Source of the DNA: Zarea fungicola
Lineage: Eukaryota; Ascomycota; Sordariomycetes; Hypocreales; Cordycipitaceae
DNA length: 64,000 nucleotides
Reading direction: 5' to 3'
Assembly (NCBI GenBank): GCA_900169235.1
Contig: FWCC01000265.1
Span: 1-64,000, forward strand
A model generated the notes under the pieces. That model was not told the origin of the DNA, ran no database searches, and saw only the letters and a list, made by a program, of their open reading frames with translations. A program made the translations under genes and the position numbers. How positions within the stretch are numbered: the stretch's first letter is position 1; each line of letters starts with the position of its first letter. Below, one piece after another: positions 47,205-56,324 of the stretch.

Positions 47205-48946
47205 TCAATCCTTGAGAATCTCCTCTCTCACAGTTCCCACAGAACTCATAACCTCCAGGTCAACCCTTTTGTACTTGTAGGCTCCGAACCAAGGCCCATT
47301 GAAAAGCTCATCAAGCTGTTCGACACTTACGCCCGCAGTATCAGGGACCATGAAGAAGACATACAGAAGCCCAAGGACACAAAAGCCAGCAAAGAACAAG
47401 AAGGCGCCCCAGTTATCGGTCGCCTGGAGGAGATCTGGAGTGGCGTAGGCCATTGCATAAATAAAGAGCCAGTGAAACGTCTGACCGAGTGCTCCACCGA
47501 GAGCACGAATCCTATTTGGCCATAGTTCGCCGCCAAATACGTAGGGGAGAACAAACAGGCCTGTTGTTACATATCGCAATTAGTTCAGTGCCGACTCATG
47601 GTACCATAGGAAACATCGAGACCGTCCCGTTACTTACCAACAGCGTACCCGAAGGCGTGTATAAAGAGAGCCGCAATTGCGGCTTGTTTCGCACTATTCG
47701 GCACTGGCCCTTGCTGCAGATACTTGATGAACACGGCAATATACACATGTGACAGCGCCTGCACTGTTATGCCAAGAAAAAGTGATCGCCTACGACCAAG
47801 CCCGTCGATGAGAATAAAGGAGGCGATGAGGATGTACCAAAGCTTGCTAAAAGAATACATGCCGCTGAGAAACATGCTCTCCTTGCTGCTTCCCCCTGCG
47901 CCCAGCAGCTTCATGATGGGTACAAAGTACGACGTGACCGAGTTTGCGCCAGAAAGCTGTGCGAGGGCGTAGGAAATGAGACTCTGCTGCAGACGACGCA
48001 GATTCGACCGAACGGTAAACATTTCCTTGAGAAGCGACAGGACGCCGCCGCTCGAGGTGCCGTCCCCTTCCAGCTCCAGCGCTGTCTCGATTTCGGACAA
48101 CTCGCCCACGATGCGCGGGTGATGGGCCGGCAGGCCCCGGAGTCTGGTCAGTGCCGCCACGGCTTCCGTGTGCTTCCCGGCCATGAGCAGCCACCGCGGC
48201 GACTCGCAGACAAAGAAGCTCGCGGCGACGCACAGAAGCATGAACACGGCCGGAGCAAACCACACCACTTGAAACTGCAGTTTGCCAGCGGCGGGCATGT
48301 GCAGATAGACGCCGTACACACAAAAGATGGACGAGAATCCCGATATCCCCATGCCCACGGCGAACCAAGAGGTGAGAAGCCCGCGGATCTCACGGGGCGC
48401 AATCTCGGCCAGCGCCATGGGGCCGACGACGCTGAGGGAGCCGAGGCCGATGCCCGAGACGATGCGCGCGGCGTATAAGCCCGCAAGGCCGGGGGACAGA
48501 CACGCTATGATTTGACCTATGATCCATACCAGGTTATAGATGCGGTAGGACCAGAGGCGACCGATGCGGTCGTTGAGAAAAAAGGACAAGGCCGCGCCGA
48601 GGCCGTAGCCAATGTAGACGATGGATACGAAATTCTTTATGTCGCCAGGGCGGGTACCGGAGCTGATGTGGAAGTGATGCTGGAAACCGGGGAGAAGAGA
48701 GACAACAGACGATGACCCTTGGTCCCATGCTGAAGAAGAAAATGCAGAGTTAGATACGCCGGCCGGAGGGTCTGAAAAGGACGAGCAAGGCAAGGGAGGC
48801 GACTTACTCAAAGGTATGGCACTGAAAGCCAGAATTAGGCAGGTGGTGAATAAATGAGCATTAAAGATTACTTCACGAGGAGCATTGCGTATGGAGCGAG
48901 CATAGGCGGCCAAAGGGGACCTGTCAACGACGGTTCGAAGACGCAT
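47205..48946 (-). CDS. MFS transporter, sugar-porter type
   Basis: Twelve-helix proton-coupled transporter of 528 residues. Three exons: 48946-48808, 48729-47638, 47560-47205. Sugar-porter marks are GYGLGAALSFFLNDRIGRLW, GLYAARIVSGIGLG, VGPMALAEIAPREIRGLL (the helix 4-5 signature with E and RG), CESPRWLLMAGK after helix 6, QLSGANSVTSYFVPIM at helix 7, DGLGRRRS, and VFGGELWPNRIRALGGALGQ before helix 10-11. The usual PETKG is altered to VPDTAGVSVEQLDELF. The substrate could be a sugar or an organic acid such as quinate. The start is the ATG at 48946; the longer frame begins only with TTG. It shares a 505-bp promoter with the Zn2Cys6 gene, so co-regulation is likely. Confidence 0.92.
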
Positions 48947-49082
48947 CCTTCGAAAATGTGTGGGAAGTCGGTTGGTTATTCGCTGCACAACCCGTCTGAC
49001 TGGCCTGTTGTCAAAGGAAGTAAAGAGACGCAATAGGACTGCATCTTTACAAATTTCAGTCCGGTTTAGATAGTTTCATGAT

Positions 49083-49093
49083 CTTATATAAAG
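49083..49093. promoter_or_regulatory. TATA-like element, both orientations
   Basis: CTTATATAAAG gives TATATAAG on the minus strand, about 137 bases before the transporter ATG, and TATATAAAG on the plus strand, about 360 bases before the regulator ATG. The minus-strand use is the more plausible. Confidence 0.4.
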
Positions 49094-49149
49094 TAAATAA
49101 AAGTGATAGAGTGATCTCGGAAGTGGTGTGAAAGCGTCTAAGACTATCA

Positions 49150-49164
49150 CTCGGAAGAATCCGA
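49150..49164. promoter_or_regulatory. CGG-N6-CCG element, copy 1
   Basis: CTCGGAAGAATCCGA contains CGG and CCG separated by six bases, the classical inverted-repeat target of dimeric Zn2Cys6 factors. The same 15 bases occur inverted at 54386-54400 upstream of the FAD oxidase. It lies about 205 bases before the transporter ATG and 290 before the regulator ATG. Confidence 0.55.
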
Positions 49165-49177
49165 CGGACCAGTCGGA
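49160..49177. promoter_or_regulatory. Overlapping palindrome TCCGAC-N6-GTCGGA
   Basis: Six-base arms with a six-base spacer, overlapping the end of the CGG-N6-CCG element. Together they give four CGG or CCG triplets in 25 bases. Confidence 0.45.
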
Positions 49178-49451
49178 TGCAGTCTCTTATCTGGGTCCCC
49201 GCGTTTTTGGGTATGTAAGTTGCAAGTTGCAACATTAACACCAGCTACGCATGCGGGGGCGGAACCTGTTTTTCTGGGGAATCTACTTTAAGTTAGTTTC
49301 TGGAGAAATTTCCGGTTCAACTACTTGGTATGTCACGTTCTTTGGTCTGCGTCTCAGTGGTTGACATGACTCGTGGCCTGGAAGCCTCTTACGCCAGTCC
49401 TTCGCATCCATCTACCTAAAGGTTCTACATTGACTCCTAGGTATAATAATC

Positions 49452-51770
49452 ATGCAACATAGCAGTGGTAGTAGAAATCGTCCGAGACACCAGCCTCGCC
49501 GTAGGGCCGGGCCTAGAACGCACCGGGCTTGTGTTAGTTGCAAGGACAAGAAACTCAAGGTATCTGACCTCCACCCATGGCCTCTCCTAGACTGTGTTGT
49601 GACAGATGTGGGTAGTGCGACGACCAAGCACCTTCATGTGCAAACTGCACCCGGCTCTCTCTGGGTAGGTTATTCTGCTACCCAGTGTTCATCATTATGC
49701 CCTGGTGTAACTCATAAGGTCTTTCCAGCCTGCCTCTTTGAGGACCCAGAAACCAAGGCACGCCAGCCTCGGAACTATATAAAGACACTAGAAGCTCGCG
49801 TCGCTCTCCTCCAGCAAGCAAGTCAAAGCCCGCCTGTGGGGGCCGCATCTTCATCCACTCCAGCATCGGAAGACCACGAGGAAGCGGCTGGCCGACAAGC
49901 GACGACAACATTGGCCGAGAGTGAACCCGACTTGTCTCTCCATGCACGGCATCTGGATGTAAGGAGTACTCAGGCTGAGCCCCATTACCTGGGTTTCTCA
50001 TCAACTTTTTCTTTCTCCAATATAGTCAATGCATCCCTACGCCGGAATATCCCAGCCAGGTCAAAACCGCTTCCCGGTCTGCTCCCAAGACCATCCTCCT
50101 CCTCGCCCTCGCTGTGCTTTTTGCCCGATGAGGAACTGGCACATAGGCTCAGCACTGCGTATTTTGAGAACATCCAACCCCAATACCCATTTCTGCATGA
50201 GCCGACGTTTCGTCTTTGGGAGAAGAAGCTGTATATCCCGCAGGAAGGTGGTGACTTGACTCTGGAGTCCATCCCGTCCTTCTTCGTACATATGGTAAAG
50301 CTCCCGCTTCTCAACTTTCTCTAACCAAACTTACATAACCTGCTTCACAGGTATATGCTACAGGAGCTCTTTTGCTTCCTGAGTGTCAATCCCTGGCAGA
50401 GGTAAGAAATCAATGCCGATAGAGTCAACATGATTTTTATCTCTAATGTTTTGTCTTTTAGCAACTATACGCATCTGCGCAACTCTACTCAGATGTCCTC
50501 TCATTGGACAGCCTGGAGTCAATTCAAGCCCTACTTTGCTATGCCATGTACTCCTTACGCTCTCCCATTGGCCCATCATTATGGTAAGGATCATGTCTAC
50601 TAATTGTTGCTATATTACTACTGATACTAGCGTCTTCCAGGAAAGTCTCTGGTCTGGCTGTACGTCAATGCATTGAGCTTGGCTATCATCGCCAACGAAA
50701 ACCATTCGGTTACGCAGATGACCCTCATCATCTTCAAATGCGACGGAGAGTATTTTGGTGTGCCTACGGAATTGAGTGCATGGTAGCAATGTGGCTGGGA
50801 CTACCACTGTCACTTCCATTTTGTGAAGTTAGTGTCGAGGTACGAAACCATCCAACTCACCTCTCGGACTAAATATCCTTGTCCAACAGAATATTAACAA
50901 CTCTGTACATAGTTGCCGCTAGATATTGACGACGAGTCACTTCTTAATGGCACCCTAAGAATACCTAGATCAGATAATGACCCGCCAACCAGCATGTCCA
51001 ACGCTATCCACGTCTTCCGTCTCCGGACAATATGGGCCCGCATGCACTACTCTCTATTTTCAGAGGAAGCACGAGCTACGTCGGGTTCACAGGCATATCT
51101 ATCTCGGATGCACGAGTTCCGTGCCGAACTCGAACATTGGCTGGCCTCGGCCCCGGAGGTGAAACCGCGCACAGGTCGTACCCTCTCCATATTCTCTACT
51201 GGTACCTGGTACGAGCTCAATTACCACTACACTATTATCTACTTGTACCGGAACCAACTGGCAGAAGAACGAACCTCTGCGGAAAACGTATTCTCGGATT
51301 GCCTCCGGGCGGCCAAGTACATATGCACAGAGTACCGACGAATGTACGTCGGCACGGCCGTGCGACACACATGGGGAACGCTTCGCTGCATATTTTTTGC
51401 AGGGCTGGTATACATGCATTGTATCTGGACGGCGCCGGGAGCATGCGGCGATGCGGATCTGCAAGAGGTGAACCGGACATGCACGGACGCGCTCATGGTG
51501 ATGGTGGTGATTGCACAGGCGTGGGAGGAAGCCGCGCCGTACCGAGATTTGTTTGAGATTCTTGCTAATCGCACAACGGCCATGATGACAGACAGAACAA
51601 CCAGGGCACTCGTTCCACAGTCATCGTCTTCTACCGCCGCGGATGACAAGGAGCCGGAGACCTTGATGCAGTGGATGGCCGATGACTCCAATACTAGCAT
51701 GACAGATGCGATGGAGGAGATTCTGGCAGGATTTATGGATGATTTCATATCTTATGATGTCAATACATGA
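49452..51770 (+). CDS. Zn2Cys6 transcription factor with fungal-specific middle region
   Basis: Nuclear regulator of 650 residues. Seven exons: 49452-49559, 49616-49664, 49729-50294, 50351-50401, 50462-50583, 50641-50839, 50913-51770. The first three exons join to give the zinc cluster Cys27, Cys30, Cys37, Cys44, Cys47, Cys54 with spacing 2-6-6-2-6 (CVSCKDKKLK, CDDQAPSCANC, TRLSLAC), then PRNYIKTLEARVALLQQ, a linker and dimerisation heptad. The fungal transcription-factor middle region starts at about 200: STAYFENIQPQYPFLHEPTF, ALLCYAMYSLRSPIGPS, GLAVRQCIELGYHRQRK and RRRVFWCAYGIECMVAMWLG, the last being the usual R-R-x-F-W box. It is divergent from the sugar-porter gene and convergent with the FAD oxidase. 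The shared CGG element suggests it controls both and perhaps itself (inference). Confidence 0.93.
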
Positions 51771-51948
51771 CTGAAACATTACATATCTAAATTGAATTCC
51801 AAATCGATCCAATTCGGTCTCTTTCCGATGAACTCTTGGGTAGGCAAATCATTCGCAGTGCCCTAGCACTCAACAATCTCTCATATGAGTTTTACCCATA
51901 GACTTCACGCTCACTTAGAATACAAACTTTTTAAAAAGCTGTCTTCAC

Positions 51949-54245
51949 CTACAGGTGTGAGACTTGACTGGAAACATTTGTTGCCGTCTTCACATCTTTA
52001 GCTACTTCAGCCGAGTCGGTCATCTTAAAGTCAAGTCCTAATTCGGTCAGGCTAGTTCTCGAAAGTTTAGCACTGCTATACTTGGGAGCACTTACTGTCG
52101 GCCATCTCAACCCTAGACATCTCTCTATGGCCTGTTTCACCTTCCAGTATGCCATTGTTGGGTTTGCCTTGCTCTGCGACACGCCACTGCCATGCCGGTG
52201 TGAACTGGTCGGGAACACGCTCGAGTTGGTTTTTGACATGCTAAAATTTCACCAGTTTACAATTAAAATTGAGCGTAGAAAGAGGTGATGCAGCGGTTTG
52301 GGGGATACTTACTCTGCCGAGGATGGGCAGGAACTTGAATCCATGGCCACTGATATGGCTGTAAGAATAAGATACAACGGTCTGTGGTTGGGTATGGACT
52401 CACGAGCCTCCAGTGCAAATAAAGAGGGATTCCGAGTAGTTTGGTACGTAGTCAATGACAAACTAGCATATTTCAGTGCCAGTCAGTATGTGAAAGGATT
52501 CGAGGTACGTGTGAATAAGCATGCGTCTGGCTGTATACGTACATTATTGTCTGGACTGTCCGTATACCAGCATAGCTAAATAATAGGTTAGCTATGTTCG
52601 ATACTTGACTCAGGACTCACGTACCCGACTGTCGGTGAATCCAAACTCTGCCAACTCCGGGAAGCCTTGATAGATAACTTTCTTCATGCGCGAAAGACCA
52701 TACAAGGGGACCGTATCAATGGGATTATCCGTATACTTGGTCCGCGGTGTCGAAATTCGTCTGGTTTGATACGTTAGTATTTTGCTTCCCAGCGTAAAAT
52801 TGACTAATCAGGCTCTTACAGGTCTGGTTGCGTGGGATGGTCTTGGTAATTGGTGAACTGCATGTAATTAGTTTGCTTGAAAGCCCATAAGACGTGGGAT
52901 ACTTCGCATCCACTTACCTTGCGGCCGCGGAACCCAAACTTGAGACGGCCTTGTTTCGAGATTGGGAAGCCTCCGCCTTGATAGTAGCTGGATGTCGCAT
53001 AGAACAAATTAGCAATTAGAGAAGCGATTGACGGTAGCAGGAGATAACTTGCTTGTCGCCATCCCCCCTGCGATATGACCACACTGGATAGTTGTCAGGG
53101 TGGAACTTTTCCCACAAGTCCTGCCTTTCTTTGGGAATGTCAATGAACATGACAGTGCCAGCCGTCGCCTCGACTGTCTTGTGTGCTTCTGGAATAATAG
53201 ACGCGGTCCAGCTTCCAGCTATTAATTGATTAGTACATTTCATAGTTGCATAATGGAGAAAGAAGTGAAGGTTTTTACCAGCCACAATGACGAGATCACC
53301 AAAATGAGCGATACCGTCGCATGTCTTGATGCCCTTGACGGTCTTTTGCGTAGTGGCGGTGTTCTCAATGATGAGATTGGCCACTTTTCCTTGACGTTCA
53401 CCAAGTACAAATTTGACACCAGCTTGTTCGCAAAGAAACCTGGCGAATACACAGGCCTGGTCCTGTCAGTGATGGATGAGAAAACGAATGTAGAACATGT
53501 AGACTCACCTTGTCCGCAATGGTGATCCCAGCCTGGATGTCAATGAAGCCAGTGGTGTTACCATTGTTAATTTTGTCAATTACATGGTATTTTTTCACCC
53601 ACTTGCTGCTAACTTTGCTCAATCGGGCTTCCTCTGCAGCATTATCCTGATACGTAGACTCCGTTAGCTTTTCCGCCCCTAGAGACACCTAGACTTGTTT
53701 TTCTAGAGAACACTCTCGGTACTTACTTTTCCGGTTTTAAGAAACTGCATTTTGCGAAATTCAGGTGCCGTCTTCTCCATGGTCGCCAGACTATCACTAT
53801 AGTAGGCAGGCAGCTCTGTCCCTTCGGCGAGGAAATAGCTGCCACAGACGTGCAATAACTTGTCTTCTGGAGTCAACCCATCAGGGAGCTCTGACGGCAG
53901 ACTTGTCTTGATTTTCTCTGTCCACTCCAGCCAGATGTCCCTTGCCTCTATGGCAAGCTTTTGGTATCTTTCAAAGTAGAGTTAGCCATAAACTAGGCTG
54001 GTGCAGATGTTGGGCAATGCTTACTCGACCCTGTCCGCATAAGCCATGCGAAACACCTTGTTAATGTCGGCGGAAGCGCCATCACACCCACCAGATGGAT
54101 CGTAAAAGTTGGTGTCAAAGGCGCAGCGATCGTATATGGTGATGTTTTTGTAACCGTCACGAGCGAGCCAGAGGGCGGTGCTCAGCCCAAAGACACCACC
54201 TCCTACAATAATGACCTGGGAATCCCGAGAAAGCATTTTGAACAT
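51949..54245 (-). CDS. FAD-dependent amine oxidase (sarcosine/saccharopine/fructosyl-amino-acid oxidase family)
   Basis: Flavoenzyme expected to oxidise a secondary amine with release of hydrogen peroxide; 516 residues. Thirteen exons: 54245-54025, 53967-53727, 53646-53509, 53456-53279, 53218-53053, 52987-52918, 52857-52820, 52760-52625, 52575-52543, 52462-52404, 52349-52313, 52240-52096, 52037-51949. The intron after exon 5 uses a GC donor (GCAAGT). The Rossmann motif GGGVFG is at 15-20. Next are GGCDGASADINKVFRMAY and VAAGSWTAS. LCWYTDSPDNNFVIDYVP carries Cys398, at the position where relatives bind FAD covalently. CTGGSGHGFKFLPILGR is at about 423-439. The ADINK form resembles fungal saccharopine/pipecolate oxidases as much as Amadori-product oxidases, so the substrate is open. 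No clear C-terminal peroxisomal SKL (ends SHL, a possible weak PTS1 variant). Confidence 0.9.
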
Positions 54246-54658
54246 GGATAGAGTAAGAGTTTTTTCAAGCGATATGAATAATTTTTCAGAAAATAAATTG
54301 ATAAGAATATTGATATAAATACACGCTCATCCCGGTATTGAATCCATCGGATAGTAGTTTTCGGATCTTGAAGCCGATTGGCTGCTCGGATTCTTCCGAG
54401 GGTCTCCGGCAAAGAAACTATGAGCCTTGCCACAGTGATCGAGGTCTATAATCATGCAAGACATGAGTGGCTAAAAAGTAAAATAACATAGTTTCAGTTT
54501 AATTATCAATCCTTGGTGTGCTCAGCGAAAGTCTGGTTGCTGGAGGGGCAGCATGATTTCCAAGTATTCTATGATGGCAGGGATCCGCAATCTATCTTCG
54601 GCTCCCACTCTTTTTAAATTGTGTTTAATATAAATTATATGTAGCTTATGCATTAAAT
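54246..54658. other. Promoter of the FAD oxidase gene
   Basis: 413 bases between the oxidase start and the 3' end of the D-aminoacyl-tRNA deacylase gene, both minus strand. Apart from the CGG-N6-CCG element at 54386-54400, it contains A/T-rich sequence near 54260-54320 where a minus-strand TATA box would be expected. Confidence 0.55.
54386..54400. promoter_or_regulatory. CGG-N6-CCG element, copy 2
   Basis: On the minus strand this reads CTCGGAAGAATCCGA, identical over 15 bases to the element in the transporter/regulator promoter. It lies about 140-155 bases before the oxidase ATG, a normal distance for an activator site. Confidence 0.55.
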
Positions 54659-55376
54659 CTATTCTTTCTTCCCATTTTCTTGCGCCACCTTGCCGCCGAC
54701 GTTCAGTTCTAGGGTAACCTATTGCAAGATGTCAGTAATCTTAACGCTACACCTTGTCTTCAGAGCGCCGGAACCTACCGGTCCATCGTTTACTAGCGCC
54801 ACCTCCATCATTGCTTGAAATCTGCCGTCTTTGACTCTGTCTGCTTGATAGCCAGCCTGTACCTTTTCCACAAAGTACTGGTAGAGCCGGCGTGCGTCTT
54901 CCGGGTTTGCAGCGCCGTGAAAGTCGGGTTTTGTACCCTTGGTCGTCTTTGCTAGCAGAGTAAATTGCGAGACTAGTAGTATTGACCGGATTAACTATGT
55001 AGACACAAGGAAATAGGAAGCACGATAAGACTCACCACAAAGCACTTCGCCATTTATATCGGTAACGTTCTTTTTCCACTACGTATTGTATTAGTATTCA
55101 TGCCAAAGAAAATTGTGCAAAATTTCAGCACATACCGTACCACCGGATTCATCATCCCAGAGTTTCAAACGCAGAACCTTGTTTGCCATGGACTCCATTT
55201 CCTTCTCAGTGTCACCAGGTGCAACTGCGGCAAAGACAAGAACTCCCCGACCAATGGATGACACCAGCTTATTTTCCACTGTCACAGAGCCTGAGAGGAC
55301 TCTTTGTAGTATGGCTGCGGTAAAGTACTGTTAGCAGTACAACATGGTTCGTTGGTATATAGAACATGCCCTTCAT
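54659..55376 (-). CDS. DTD1: D-aminoacyl-tRNA deacylase (DTD)
   Basis: Homodimeric proofreading enzyme that removes D-amino acids (and glycine mis-attached to tRNA-Ala) from tRNA; 160 residues. Five exons: 55376-55370 (7 nt), 55314-55136, 55078-55036, 54972-54779, 54718-54659. The first intron has a GC donor (GCATGT), a GCTAAC branch point and a CAG end. Only this splice yields the canonical start MKAILQRVLSGSVTV. The active-site motif SQFTL is at 78-82. The cross-subunit Gly-cisPro motif is Gly140-Pro141 in NDGPVTLEL. Other family blocks are LVFAAVAPGDTEKE, MANKVLRLKLWDDE and KPDFHGAANPEDARRLYQYF. Cytosolic. It is a conserved housekeeping gene with no evident link to the neighbouring oxidase. 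Confidence 0.94.
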
Positions 55377-56324
55377 TTTTTGGGATTGTGCCTGGCGCAG
55401 TGCTGAGCTGTATGAAGGACAAGAAGCTCGCGCTAACTGAACGAGACACTATGCCGAATATAGCGGCCTAACAACTAAAAAGGAAAGGAATTCGTTAGAA
55501 TTCCAGAGGATGCAATGGTATTGGTTGGTCAGTATGACCTCGCCCTGATTCAACAAATTGTGGCCGACAACGCAGGGCAAATTAGCTTCTGGCGCCTTCT
55601 CTCAGGGCACTAGCCTAGGGGCTGGCTACAGGACTGGGCAAGTAAGCGCCAGCCTGAAACTGCTGCTGCTGCTGGTTGTGCTTGCTGAAGCGCCAGAGGC
55701 GTTTTGCACCCAGTCATGTGAGTTCCCGCATCGTGCGCCTCCGTAATCGAAGTACCTTTTAACACACGATCTCAGTGGCAATTAAGAAAAGAGCCATTGC
55801 ACTGTTTCATGGCGAGTATATTTCAAAATCACGTATTCTAAAGAAAATTTTGACCAGCGTCCAAGTCTCGATCAAACCGTGATTCTCAATTTAAAACTCA
55901 TCGGGTATCCTCCTCGGGACGGCGCATTGCCAATCTCATTATCATTGCTGCAAGGTACAAATGCTGCACTAGTCCCAATGCGGCTTGGTACGCTCTCAGA
56001 CCTTGCTGTCCAACTCAATCTCACAATCTCGCCATAATCCGGCAACAATCAGCCTCAATAACCATCCTCGACGCGATACACCGGTGCAACAACAACCGGC
56101 TGCTTCTCTTATTGTGCTGCGCACACTATTGCGGGCAATTTCCTCGGTCGCGCGACGTGTGGCCACCCCCCTTCGCTTACCCTCATTCGGCCAGCTTCCT
56201 CGTTGGGCCGTACTCTCTGCACACGTGTACCGAACAACCCCCTCGCCCTGGAGGCAACGACAAAACACACATACCGCTTCAAAACACCTAGCTTTCCGCG
56301 TCGCTGCACGCCATAACTGTCATC
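55377..56324. other. Divergent promoter of DTD and NOT3
   Basis: 948 bases between two divergent housekeeping genes. No supported gene. The 300 bases before 56325 are C-rich and lack a TATA box, as in many fungal housekeeping leaders. An ATG-initiated frame at 55985-56431 overlaps the NOT3 start out of frame and has no motif. Confidence 0.5.

Larger units (their letters stand above)
48947..49451. other. Divergent promoter of transporter and regulator
   Basis: 505 bases between the MFS start (minus) and the Zn2Cys6 start (plus). It contains a central CTTATATAAAG at 49083-49093, readable as a TATA box on either strand, and a cluster of CGG triplets at 49150-49177 (listed separately). Confidence 0.6.

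Noticed and set aside
47205..55376. Idea that this region is a secondary-metabolite gene cluster
   Set aside because: No polyketide synthase, non-ribosomal peptide synthetase, terpene cyclase or tailoring P450 is present; transporter, regulator and oxidase fit a catabolic unit better.
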